Shown here piece after piece: positions 1-10,700 of a stretch of 41,366 nt of DNA (position 1 is its first letter; every line of letters starts with the position of its first letter). This DNA comes from CAIVAT01 sp964387205 (GTDB lineage: Bacteria; Bacteroidota; Bacteroidia; Bacteroidales; FEN-979). The notes beneath the pieces are model-generated. The model made no database searches. It was not told the origin of the DNA and saw nothing but the letters and a program-made list of their open reading frames with translations. Made by a program: the position numbers and the translations under genes. The stretch covers positions 1 to 41,366 of the forward strand of contig CAYLVY010000018.1 of NCBI GenBank assembly GCA_964387205.1. Reading direction: 5' to 3'.

Positions 1-611
1 GCGGCATGGAGTTTCAGGCCTGAGCTCCAGGGGCCGTTCCAGTTGGCCCATCCGCCCGTGTTGTTCACGTTGTACCACTCGGTATAGGTGGGTAACCGCC
101 ATGCGGCTCCAAGCTCAAGGTTACAGGGGTCATTGGTTGTAAGCCAGCCGGAGTTTTCGTTGATGCTAGTGATCCAGGTTGTGTTGGGCGTTCGGTTAGT
201 GCCGTCATGCTTATACCCCTGCTTGCGGTTAAACTGCCAGTACCAGCCGGCGGCAGGTTCAGAGCTATCATTTAATGATATTGCCTGACAATCAGAGCCA
301 AGGTTGCTGGTAATCCAGCATTTGTCAACCTCCCCCGGGATAGAGGTGACAGTACCATATGTCGTGCTTTTGTCCACCGGGGCTACAAGTCCGGCCACAT
401 GACTGATAACCAGATCACCGCCACACTGGAAAAAAGCGCCCGTGCCCGGCTTTTTAAAAATTATACTGTCAATTTCCGATAATTTAAATTGGTCAATTAT
501 GGCGCCAGATCTCATGATGTACATAGAGTCGTTTTGCGCCTTGACCGAACCCGAAGTGAAATAGCACCCGGCCATCAGGCTGACCACGGCGATAAAAAAA
601 ACAGCTTTCAT
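1..611 (-). CDS. FISUMP-type surface protein, 3' part cut by window edge
   Basis: The frame is open from an ATG at the right end to the window edge, so about 203 residues are visible and the C-terminus is missing. It starts with an export signal (MKAVFFIAVVSLMAGC); the Cys could be a lipobox (M-A-G-C) or simply lie in a cleaved signal. The segment MYIMRSGAIIDQFKLSEID followed by SIIF is a short N-terminal element seen in many Bacteroidota exported proteins. It is followed by features of the Fibrobacter succinogenes major paralogous (FISUMP) domain: CWITSNLG, a Trp-rich WYWQFNRKQG segment and WRLPTYTEW. The domain is thought to be a surface recognition fold; no catalytic role is visible. It is the last minus-strand gene in view, 205 bp downstream of the S1 protease. 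Family assignment is fairly safe, ligand unknown. Confidence 0.72.
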   Translation of the reverse strand, partial: MKAVFFIAVVSLMAGCYFTSGSVKAQNDSMYIMRSGAIIDQFKLSEIDSIIFKKPGTGAFFQCGGDLVISHVAGLVAPVDKSTTYGTVTSIPGEVDKCWITSNLGSDCQAISLNDSSEPAAGWYWQFNRKQGYKHDGTNRTPNTTWITSINENSGWLTTNDPCNLELGAAWRLPTYTEWYNVNNTGGWANWNGPWSSGLKLHA

Positions 612-816
612 GGTTTTATCCTCTAAAGGGTATAATTTAATGCCTGTAATGTACCATAATAAAAAGATAAACTCCCGGATTAAAAGGAGAATGGTAAAAT
701 ATGAGTATCCGCGAACAAAACATGGTTTCCGATCGATGCGGTTTAGAAATCAGTATAGGAACTTCATGATAATGGTTTCAGTTAACCCTGGTAACGAACC
801 TGGTTTAAAGAGTGAA

Positions 817-2091
817 TCAGGGCCTGTGAACAATCATTTTCCTGACCAATTGCCGGGAATCCGTACTCAAGTGCAGAATGTAAACTCCATTTGCAACTCC
901 GCAAATATCAATCAGTCCGGTAAAACTGTCCCCTGTTGTGCGCAAAACCAAACGTCCGGTTGGATCTATTACCCGCAGATCATAAATGGCTATCTGATTT
1001 GGATTCCTGACCAGGAAAATACCTGTTGATGGATTGGGAAAAACTGTTAAATCAGGTATTTCACTGTGGTTTTCGATACCGATATTCAGATCATGACGGA
1101 TGATCTCCTTCAGAAGAAAGAAAGTGCGGTTGGTGATCCGGGTATGGCGTATTCCGCCGGCAAATGATAAAACTCCGAAAGAGTGAAATAAAGCTATGTC
1201 TGTAACCCGGATCAGGGAACTGCCACTCTCTCCCGGAACTGCAACCCCGCTTTCGACACCAAGAAAGTAGTGCTCAACCAGGTCGATTAAACCATAATTG
1301 TAGTAGAGGCTATCGCCATTATACTCCGTTGNNNNNNNNNNAAAGAGCCCGGGATATGAGAATTTATAATATAACCGGTTTTTAACAGTGCTGTCCTGAT
1401 CGTCAAACCCGATCCCGATCCATCCGGTCAAAGAGCCAACAGGCTCCTTCAACTCAAGGATCGCGATATCTTCGCCTTTTCCAAAGGTCCAGTCTCTGAA
1501 CAGATACACTTTCTGCACCCAACTGCAAGGGAAGTCAGGATTGACCTCTCCGTTATCAAAGACCGGGCAGATATACAATGAATCCTCGCGGCAGGAATTG
1601 GTGTTAAAATCGGAAATGCAGTGTGCGGCAGTTAAAACATGCCGGCGGCTGATCAGGGATCCGGAACAGTTGCCGCGCGAAATACCATCAATAACAGAGA
1701 ATGATTTGATGCTGCTCCGGATCGGGTATTTATTCGCGTCATATTTTTCTGATAGCCTGACTTTTTTAGTAAATTGACTATTGGGAAAAAGATTGTGCAG
1801 GGGAGGAAGAAGGTCCAGGTGCTCAATTTCCGTATCATAACTGCCAATATGGCCAATGGTCGTCGATCGATGGATGGCGGTATCAATAAAAGCATTTTTA
1901 ATCGAATCGGTCTGACCAGTCTCCAGGTCAAAAACGAGAAGGGTGTTCTGTTGGGCCGACAGTCGTGAAAAAAATACCACATAAATAATCAGGGCTGCAA
2001 CCAACTGCCATCCGGTTTTTCCATTCCAGGTAAGAAATAGACGAGCGAAAAAATTGCTATTGTTGACGGATTTCATTTTACCAATCATCAA
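817..2091 (-). CDS. Secreted trypsin-like (S1) serine protease with T9SS sorting domain
   Basis: A 424-residue exported endopeptidase. The N-terminus has a long polar leader before a hydrophobic segment ending FFSRLSAQQ; a start at the sixth residue (MKSVNN) is equally possible. The S1 catalytic triad is readable: His157 in VLTAAHC, Asp208 in GEDIAILEL and Ser289 in PGESGSS. The serine motif GESGSS departs from the usual GDSGGP. Residues from about 345 (LTVFPNPSTG) to the C-terminal VRKMIVHRP form a type A T9SS sorting domain, so the protein is expected at the cell surface or released. Residues 251-254 are undetermined because of a run of N in the assembly. The frame is the same on both sides, but whether the true gap is 10 nt is unknown. 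Confidence 0.85.
   Translation of the reverse strand: MMIGKMKSVNNSNFFARLFLTWNGKTGWQLVAALIIYVVFFSRLSAQQNTLLVFDLETGQTDSIKNAFIDTAIHRSTTIGHIGSYDTEIEHLDLLPPLHNLFPNSQFTKKVRLSEKYDANKYPIRSSIKSFSVIDGISRGNCSGSLISRRHVLTAAHCISDFNTNSCREDSLYICPVFDNGEVNPDFPCSWVQKVYLFRDWTFGKGEDIAILELKEPVGSLTGWIGIGFDDQDSTVKNRLYYKFSYPGLFXXXXTEYNGDSLYYNYGLIDLVEHYFLGVESGVAVPGESGSSLIRVTDIALFHSFGVLSFAGGIRHTRITNRTFFLLKEIIRHDLNIGIENHSEIPDLTVFPNPSTGIFLVRNPNQIAIYDLRVIDPTGRLVLRTTGDSFTGLIDICGVANGVYILHLSTDSRQLVRKMIVHRP
1332..1341. other. Assembly gap (10 N)
   Basis: Ten undetermined bases lie inside the S1 protease gene. Both flanks read in one frame, so the gap length is compatible with an intact gene. A run of exactly ten N may be an arbitrary scaffolding value, in which case the frame agreement could be luck. 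Confidence 0.98.
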
Positions 2092-2184
2092 TCGGGTGAA
2101 TTCTCAGGTACAAAAATCGTAAAATAGCATCACGAAAGACGAATAATATTAAGGAGTTATCAAGGATATCAAGCCGCTGAAACG

Positions 2185-3195
2185 TTAAAAGGCACGAACA
2201 GCACGCACAAAATTGAACTCGTATTGCTTCAATATAAAGAACTGAAATCCATCTGAAAAGTCCTGATTCCACGCCTCCTCGAAACTTTCCTCCGTCGAGC
2301 TCCAATACCATATTGTCAAAAAACCGCTGGTCGGAAAACCACCGATAACTGCACGCTGTTCAAACATCAGGTTCAATTCATCCTTTGACGGTAAAAACCA
2401 ATCGTCGTAGTTATTCAATACCAGATCGTTACAAATACGGGCAGCGATATTTTCTGTACTGCAGCCATTCACAATAGCCGTTGTATTTGCCTGTCCTGTC
2501 CCAACACCCGCGGAGGTCCCACCCATCGTGGTACCCTCACAGCCCCATTGTGCGCCAGTACTTTGGTCAAAAGGAGAAGCGATTAATCCGTGTATGCCCG
2601 ATCCGTCGATGTAGAAAATTATTCCGCCTCCGTAATTTTGGCCTACCATAAACGGAAACATTGTTGTTAATACAGTTGGTGATGAATGGCCACAGGAATT
2701 ATAGGCCCAGACATACCTGGTGTAAACCGAACCAGGGATCAGCCCCGCTTCGGTTTTACTGGTAGCTGTTCCCATATCGATAGCGGTGGCATAATCGTTG
2801 ACATTGCTCCACTTATAGCCAGTGGACCAGGGCACTGAGCTCCAATTCCAGACAATTCCGGTAAGGGAGTGGATATGTGTCCCGCTTTCCGGAGGTAATG
2901 GATTGAGGCAGTCAGAGCTCATGTAGTACCATGCCCCTGACTTGAATATGGCCAGGGCCCCCGGATTGTTTGTTCCGCAATCGTTACAGTACACCACCAA
3001 TCCATCTGCAGGGCTTGAAATGGCATTAAGTTGGGCCCGGCTCATGCGTGGAAGCAACAAACCTTTGTTATCCGATTTGACATCGAGCATTGCCGAAGGA
3101 TCCGGCGCGCTGCTATCGGCACTAACTCCTACCTGTGAGAATGTTATTTTACTCAATATCAAGCATAAAAATAAAATACAACCAGCTGTTTTCAT
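2185..3195 (-). CDS. Exported DUF1566 (Lcl-type) surface protein
   Basis: A 336-residue protein with a signal peptide ending ITFSQ. Residues 22-95 carry the common Bacteroidota head element (AMLDVKSDNKGLLLPRM, ISSPADGLVVY). Residues 100-180 look like a fibronectin-like linker (SVPWSTGYKW, PGSVYTRYVWAYNSCG). From about 185 to the end is a DUF1566/Lcl C-terminal domain with YGGGIIFYID, ICNDLVLNNYDDWFLP, SKDELNLMF, YWSSTEE and FVRAVRAF. The fold is C-type-lectin/FGE-like, which suggests binding rather than catalysis. No T9SS sorting domain is present, unlike most neighbours, so it may be secreted to the periplasm or anchored in another way. Its stop lies 93 bp before the S1 protease gene. The C10 protease gene ends only 24 bp upstream, so the two are probably co-transcribed. 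Confidence 0.82.
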   Translation of the reverse strand: MKTAGCILFLCLILSKITFSQVGVSADSSAPDPSAMLDVKSDNKGLLLPRMSRAQLNAISSPADGLVVYCNDCGTNNPGALAIFKSGAWYYMSSDCLNPLPPESGTHIHSLTGIVWNWSSVPWSTGYKWSNVNDYATAIDMGTATSKTEAGLIPGSVYTRYVWAYNSCGHSSPTVLTTMFPFMVGQNYGGGIIFYIDGSGIHGLIASPFDQSTGAQWGCEGTTMGGTSAGVGTGQANTTAIVNGCSTENIAARICNDLVLNNYDDWFLPSKDELNLMFEQRAVIGGFPTSGFLTIWYWSSTEESFEEAWNQDFSDGFQFFILKQYEFNFVRAVRAF

Positions 3196-3219
3196 GGGAC
3201 AATTTATTAGTGCGTTCTT

Positions 3220-4662
3220 TTACTCGTTGGCCAATTTGATTAAAACACCCGTTCGGACCCGATACTCCCCTTCTTGAATTACATAAAAACAGGTCCCTTG
3301 AGGAACGTGGGAAACACAGATATGGCAGGAGGAAGGTGAAATGTTGGCAGACAACATTAACTTCCCGGATTGATCAAAAAGTGAGAGTGTCCCGGATGTT
3401 GTCAGTCCTGAGACCCAAAGCTCCTTGTCAACCGGATTTGGGTAAACATTTGGGATCTCATTATTCGTATTATTCTGATCAATCCCGACACCAATCACCG
3501 GTATTATATCCAGCACTGCCCCTTCGATAATAGTAAGGTTGTAAGGAATCGAGGTTGGCGGAAGGGTGTACCAGCCATTGGCCGATCCGCCCCAGCCGAA
3601 ATTGAAGTGATAGAATTCATTGGTATTGTATCCATCCACCACTACATTGTGCCCTCCTCCCCCTCCGTCAACCAGAAGTCCCAATTGTACAGGGCGGGCA
3701 ATCTTCATATCCTCAGCCACCTTGCTGTTCAGGGTTGTATCCTCGGGATAGATAAGACGGGATGCTGTATATCCAAACCGCTGGAATGACGTGAGCGCCT
3801 GTTCAAGTCCGAAAGTACCTGACACAGAACTGGTATAGACTTGATGTGCCGTCACCCCGCAGGCAAAGCTCAGCGCTGCTTTCATTTTGCCGGTGAAAGT
3901 CCCGCCATTAAGCCAGACATCCTCAACATTCTCCAGATAAAGATTAAGAGAATCAAAACAGGGGAAATCTCTTGACAGATAGTCGTTGTCTATCCAGTAG
4001 CTATTCCCGGCCCCATAGGAGTGATAGTAATCATCACCATCATCGAGGCGGGTGTGGTGGATTTTTTTATGAAAATTCAGTATCTGTGCCATGGCTGTTG
4101 CCGGACAACCGACCACGCTGCGGCTTCCGGTGTTCAAATCCATCGGGCACATCGCGTTGTAGGGAGCAGTCTGGGTCCAGTTGGTCGAAAGCCATCCCTG
4201 CGTGGATGTCGTACCTTCGGGTGGCCACTGCTGAAAACCTACAGAATCCGAAATTTCAAATAAAAAGCGGCCCCAGGATGCAGATACCTTTTCCTTATCT
4301 CTATCTGCCATTTGCTCCCATGCCATCACACGTTTCAAAATATCCTGCTTCAGAAAATCAAGAAAAATGCCCTTCTCCGTGGCTTTTAAATCACAGGAAC
4401 CAAAAGGAGCATACCCAAGTACCGGCGTTACTTTTTGCGACGCCGACAGGATTATAAACCCTGAGGGGGAAAAGTTCAGGATCCAACCGAGCGGTTTGAA
4501 GTCATCATCCGGAATAATTTCCGTTGAAATTACAGCACATCCGGGATGCTTACATTGCATAAATGTGCTGGCAGAAATCACTAAATTTTCCAGCGAAACA
4601 GACTGACTGAAGGCTGTATGAGATACTACAGCAAAAACTAAAACAATAAAAATTCTTTTCAT
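3220..4662 (-). CDS. Streptopain-like (C10) cysteine protease with T9SS sorting domain
   Basis: A 480-residue prepro-protease. The signal peptide ends at AFSQ and is followed by an inhibitory propeptide of about 130 residues (VTPVLGYAPFG, ILNFSPSGFIILSA). The catalytic domain shows Cys186 in VVGCPATAMAQIL and His338 in GGGGGHNVVVDGYN, with the downstream tryptophan segment FNFGWGGSANGWY. These match the Cys/His dyad and spacing of streptopain (SpeB) and the Prevotella/Bacteroides C10 enzymes. From about residue 400 (NEIPNVYPNPVD) it has a T9SS sorting domain, so export goes through the Sec pathway and then T9SS to the surface. The enzyme degrades extracellular protein; its specificity is not predictable. 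It probably shares a transcript with the DUF1566 gene downstream. Confidence 0.9.
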   Translation of the reverse strand: MKRIFIVLVFAVVSHTAFSQSVSLENLVISASTFMQCKHPGCAVISTEIIPDDDFKPLGWILNFSPSGFIILSASQKVTPVLGYAPFGSCDLKATEKGIFLDFLKQDILKRVMAWEQMADRDKEKVSASWGRFLFEISDSVGFQQWPPEGTTSTQGWLSTNWTQTAPYNAMCPMDLNTGSRSVVGCPATAMAQILNFHKKIHHTRLDDGDDYYHSYGAGNSYWIDNDYLSRDFPCFDSLNLYLENVEDVWLNGGTFTGKMKAALSFACGVTAHQVYTSSVSGTFGLEQALTSFQRFGYTASRLIYPEDTTLNSKVAEDMKIARPVQLGLLVDGGGGGHNVVVDGYNTNEFYHFNFGWGGSANGWYTLPPTSIPYNLTIIEGAVLDIIPVIGVGIDQNNTNNEIPNVYPNPVDKELWVSGLTTSGTLSLFDQSGKLMLSANISPSSCHICVSHVPQGTCFYVIQEGEYRVRTGVLIKLANE

Positions 4663-4774
4663 GTGAGCATTATATTTTTATTTAAAATACTGATTTTTAA
4701 CACCATATAAACTTTATACCTGATAAACAGATGAGTTTCAAAGGGAAATCCCAGTTTTGATGGTCATGATATTT

Positions 4775-7700
4775 TCACTTACTGATGATCATTTTCAGAG
4801 ATTCATATCGATGGTTCACATTGACCTTCATCAAATACAGTCCCGATGGGTAATTTCCCAGCCGAAACTGTATCGAACGCTCTCCTGTCATTTGATCTCT
4901 CATCATGGTAGTTCCCTGCATATCAAGAATTTCCACTATAATGGGTTCTTCTGTAAGTTCTCCCTTGTACATAAGTGTACATTTATCCCGGGCCGGGTTG
5001 GGGAAAATGGTGAACAGTGAGGTTTGCGCCTGTTGCTGCTCAGGCCTCGTTGTCCCGGTTTGCACAGAAGCCTTCACTGGCATCAAATTCCCGCAATAGG
5101 TATTATCCGTGGTGATATAACCATGCAAATATCCACCGGAAAACACTGAAGTACCAGGCAAATACAGGATTTTCTGCCCCGCGATCATGGTGGCGCTGCC
5201 CCCGTTTTGAATGGTAAAAGGAGTTGCCTCCCCGCCAATGGTAATGGTATTGAAGGCGTCATAACACTCTGAATCCATGGCAGGTATATTTCCGGAAACA
5301 ACAGTAAAAAGGTCGACAAGCTCCATTATAATCGTATTGGATGTTGCAGGATTACCGGAAGGACACAATTCACTGGAGGTCATTTCACAGGAAACAAAGT
5401 CATGGTTGTTTGGAATATAACTGAATGAAAAGGTATCTGTTCCGGCATTAACCCCATTTACTTTCCACTGAAATTCAGGATAAACGCCGCCGTTGACCGG
5501 TGTGGCGGTGAAAACGACAAGACTATCCGGAGGGGATGGATTGGCAGAGGCGCTGATGGAAACACTGACGGGTGATGCAGGCAAGACTGAAACCACCACT
5601 GCGGCGATCGATGTACTGCCGAATGCATCGGTAACCGTCACCTCATACACACAGGTTGACAGAGGAGTGGCTACCGGATTGCTGATGGCTGTGTTTGACA
5701 ATCCTGATGCCGGGCTCCACAAATATGAATATCCCGGAGCGCCACCCGTAACAGAAATGTCAAGTTGTGAAGAACCGCCCGGGCAAATAAACGGAGGAGT
5801 TGCGCTTACTGTTGCTACAAGGGGCTGAATCCATTCAATCAGGTTATGGGGATCGTGATCGTAGGCTTCCCCTGAGAAGGGGCCATTGTATCCAACAAAA
5901 GTAACATGGCCCGCATTCGTCGTTTTGGTCACATTACTGGCTGATCCAAATGAATTTGACGGAAATACGGCATTCAGAATGGTAAGCTCCTGATCATTGT
6001 TGATGGTCAGCAGGGTTCCGCCGGGAAAGCCATTCTGAAATGTACAACCTGTAAAGGCATGCAGGGTATCGACTGAGGCGCCGGATGCAATATTAATTCC
6101 GTTTATCCCGGGATTGGTAAAGATTCCATAATCAGCCGCAATAGCGCCTCCTGAATTTACAGTCAGGTTGTACCATCTTTCGTCGCCGGTTATTCCTATT
6201 ATGGCCGGAGATGCACTGGTTCCTGACAATTCCAGTTTTCCTCCTGAATGAATATTGATATTCTTACCATGGGTCCTCATCGAGAGTGCGCCGGAGGGAC
6301 CGATATGGAGAGTTCCCGTCGCGTTGACGGCAACATTGCCCGAAACAGATACCATGGATTCATTCAGAACAAATCTTCCCTGCTGAATGGTTAAGTTCCC
6401 ATTGTTGAGCAGATCCACAATGCCATACTGTGTCACCGATGAACCATTGGCTTTATTTATTTTCAGGTTTCTGAAAACACTTGCTGCACTGTTGTTTAAC
6501 AATGCCGAGTTGCCTGAACCGGTAAACTCAATAGTATTACCATTGGTTATAGTGTTGAAATATCCTTCGGGTGACAATGAAAAATTTCCGGTAATTTTGT
6601 GCGTCAAGCCAGCCACGTTATCCTCCCAGCACCCGTTGATAATCTGCAGGTTGCCCAAAATGGCAAGGTTATCTTCAGATCTGAATGATCCTGAAGCTTT
6701 GTCGACCTTAAGGTGATGAAACTCCCCTTCCACAGCATTCGTGATCAGGGTTTGTGTTGTTTCACCAATAAAGGATACCGTTGAATTTTGAGATGAAAAT
6801 CCCGATGAAGCAGTATATCCCGGATTCAAATCAGTCCAGTTTTTTGCCACCATGATCTGTGCGCCGTAAGGATCGTTGGCATTAAGACCGGCTCCCGGTG
6901 CGATAAAAAGATTTCCTCCAATCATTAAACTGGAAGGGCTGTCCATTTCGATGCAACCATCGGTAATGGTCAGGTTGTTCTGAACCATGACGACATTGGA
7001 TAATGTTATCCCATTATAACCAGACCATGTCTTTAATATCTGAATATCGTAAAAATCTATGGCACCGGTAATGGTTTTTGGACTGTTTCCATCGAATATC
7101 ACGCTTCCTGTGCCCGGATCAAATCCCTGTGCCCCAACAGAATTCTGCAGGTTTCCGGCAACATTGATATTGAACGACCAGGAATCGAGTGTTCCTGAAG
7201 CTATCGTTAAATCTCCGTTGACATCGAGGTTACTGTAGGCAACCATACTGATACCAGCCGTTTTATTGATGATCAGGTTGTGGAGCCATGCCCCGTTGCT
7301 TAAACTTAAAAAACTTCCTGCCTGGCCGTATAATTCAAGGGTGCCACCGGAAGGGGAAAATTCGGTACGCTGGATGTCGGCATCACCAACTGTTTTTATA
7401 GTACCGCCTGTAATATTTTCCGAAAAGGCAAACCCACCATTGATGACCCCAATCCCGACGTTTTTAAAATCAAGCGTTCCGCCTGACATCTCGATGCCGC
7501 TGTTGGCAAGATAGGAAAAGTAGCTGACACCTCCTGTTCCTTGAATATTAAATACTCCGCCATAAATATGCAGAAATCCGTTAAGGTCCACGATAGCATC
7601 ATTGGTAAGATTGATAGCTCCTCCTGAGTGCAACCAGAAGCTTCCAAATATTCCTTCCTGGATAAGGTTTTCCGCAGTGAAGCTCCCCGCCTGTACTTCC

Positions 7701-10700
7701 AGCCCTCCGGTTGTCCAAACATAATGGTTGCAGGTGACATGTTGGGCCGCATTGTTGATTGTAAGCTTCCCTCCCAGGTTCAATTCAAGGATATTGAACT
7801 CTTCACTGCCAGTCACAATCTGATCGCCAGAACCGTTAAAAACTACTTTTCCGGTCCCTTCGTTAAAGGCGACCTGACCGATTGAATTCGTCCAGTTTCC
7901 GGCAACCAGAATTGGCTTGGTGCCTGCCACCAATGTTCCGCTGCTGATCGTCAAACTCCCTTGAATACGCAACGAATCTGACAGGGTTGTATTCCCCGTT
8001 GATTTGATTATCAGGTTATTAAAATAATCGCCAGTGTTGAGGTTAATCAAGTGGGTTGTACCGCCAAAAATAAAAGTTCCATAAGGGCAATAAATATGCC
8101 CATTGTTGGTAAACGATCCTTTGAGAACAACCGGATGGGATGAACGGCAGTTCAGGACAGAGCCGGCAACGCTGTTTCTCAGGTTCCCCTTGATCTTTAA
8201 GGTATCGGAGCAGTGAGAGCTGATGTACAGTATCCCGGCTGATTTATCGTTCGTAAGATGATTAAAGGAACAAGCAGCCGTATAGTTCCGGATATACTGA
8301 TTTCCTGATCCGGTGAACAACACTGTTCCATTGGTCAGGTTTGCGCTGGCTCCGGAATTGAATTCCCAATCACCTTCCACCATAAACTCGCCGGAGGTAA
8401 AATTGGCTGTTGACCCTGCATTCCAATAAACCGAACCGGAGACCATATAATTGGCACTGGAACTGGTGGCATCGACCTGACCCATGATGGTCATGTCCCC
8501 TCCGATTTCAAGATCGGCTACGCCCAGGCTGATTTTCGCACCAGCTCCGATGATAAGGTGGTTGCAGGTGGCTACTCCGCTGGGAATAACAGGGTTAAAG
8601 GTATATCCTGTGTTGATGGTTACATCATCAAAAGCGAAAGGCACATGTTCCAATGACCAGTTCAGGGGTTCAAACCAGTTGTGGCTCGTGTTGCCAATCC
8701 ATTGATTCATAACGGGTGCCGTAAGGATTAGCTTATAATCTTCAACCTCCCCAAATGCCGTTAGACCACAGGGTAAAAGCATTCCGGTATGGGTTATCCT
8801 GATCCGCATAGTATAGGAACCCGGAGAAATTCCTTCAGGTGGAATGATCGTTGCCGTGTAAGGCCCGGTTCCCGATGTACCGGCTACCACGATCTGCTCC
8901 CCGGCATCGAGAAAACTGCTGTTGTTGTTCCAGTCAACCCAAATCCCGCACTGATCCTCATTATATAATACAGAACCATTGTGGACGGTTACATGGACAG
9001 CCCCGTTTGCCGGAAGGCTGGTCGAATGGGTCGTCGTGTAATCGCTGTAAAAGTTGCTGCCCGACGAATTACTGATAGTTCCGGCATTTACCCAGGCAAT
9101 ATATTCACGGCCATTACCAGCAGCCTCGCATTGCGCTAAAACCTCAATGGCGTAATCTTCGGTCTCTCCGTAGTATGTTGTTTCGCAGGCAGAAGGATAA
9201 GCGCCGTCATTCAACCTTATTCTCATGGTCGTATAACCGGTCTGGGCCAAGATGGGGACGGGAATATTCAGAGTATACACCGGCCCTATGCCTGTACCAA
9301 GATTAAATGTTTCGCCGCCGTCTGTATAATCGCCATCCTGGTTCCAATCAACCCACACCCTGGCGTAATCGCTTGAAAATCCGTTGGCAATTGTGACTGC
9401 CAGAGACTCTGTGGTTCCTTTGGTCATTTTATTGACAAGGCCTGTAAAGTCATGATATCCACCCGGGGATCTTCCGGAGGAATGATCAATGTTGCCAAAA
9501 GTGACTCTTGAGATGTACTCAAAGGTATTCCAGTTTGTGGATCGTGCGGTGCAATAGTTGTCCGTCGGTGGAGTAGTCATTCCACTGACAATCATTGCAT
9601 AAGCCTGCTGTCCTCCAGCGAGTGCCCCTTTATGGGAAATTCTGATCGTGTAAAATCCTGCCGAGGGGTTGGCAAGGTTGATCACCTCCACGTTATCCCT
9701 GATGTTATCGGCTCGGGTTGCGGCATTGGCGGGAGATGCCGGGTTTAGCTTCCAGGGCAGTGTGTAAATACCTGACTTAATCAACCTTACATCAAGGTCA
9801 TTGACCAGCATGAGGTCGGGCGGGTTGAGAGATGGCGCCGGCGGTGTCCCGGGCGGATCGGTCCAGCAGATGGTCACGGCAATGCCGGAGGCGCCATTGC
9901 TATAGTATGTGTAGTCCACGGACTGACCTGTGCGAAGAATGCCCTGGACGATTTGTCCTCCTTCACTGTTGTCGGTTGTGATCAGATTGGCCGCTCCGGA
10001 GGCGTTCAGGAGCCCCCACCCGTTCTGGTAGTCAGGCCCGGGATTAGCTCCGGCTTCGTTGGCCGTGTTGATGACCAGCCCTTTTAAAGCCGCGGCACTC
10101 ATCGTGCCGCCGCGTAGCGATTTGTAATAATCCTGCAGTAACACAAGCGTGCCGGTTGTATTGGGGGCTGCTGCGGAAGTGCCGTCATAGGATGCATATG
10201 AAGTATCAGATGTATTTAATGTTGAATACACCCCAACACCATTGGCAACGAGGTCAGGCTTAATGCGTCCGTCATCGGTAGGCCCCCAACCACTGAAGGC
10301 ACTTTGGACAACACTGGCAGGTGAAACCCACCCTGCCGGGATGTCATTAACTGCGCCGATGGTAAGAATATTTTTTGCACATCCAGTCTGGCAGATACAA
10401 TCATAACCGTCGATCCCGCCATCCCTGTCCCTTGGCCAGGTTGACATAACCCAGTTGGATCCGTTATATACCCAATGACTGCCAACATGAACATCGACGC
10501 GATCATTACCAGCCGATTTCACAATCAGATAATGGGGAGCGCTATGTGCTATGTCGTCCCATTCCTGAGTCTCATCGTCATAAAAACCAAATTCATAATC
10601 TTCAGTCCTGCTGATCGTTGTGTCGCCATACCAAAGCCATGCACCACTTATATCCTGTTTCCAACCATTGACGCCCACATACGAATGATTTGACAGTGTA

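Noticed and set aside
702..734. TGAGTATCCGCG and a following weak match upstream of the FISUMP gene
   Set aside because: Spacing is 20 rather than 21 bp, matches are only 8/12 and 7/12, and the nearest -7-like box is at 33 bp.
610..1029. 139-residue plus-strand frame
   Set aside because: Overlaps the S1 protease sorting domain in antisense and has no recognisable domain.
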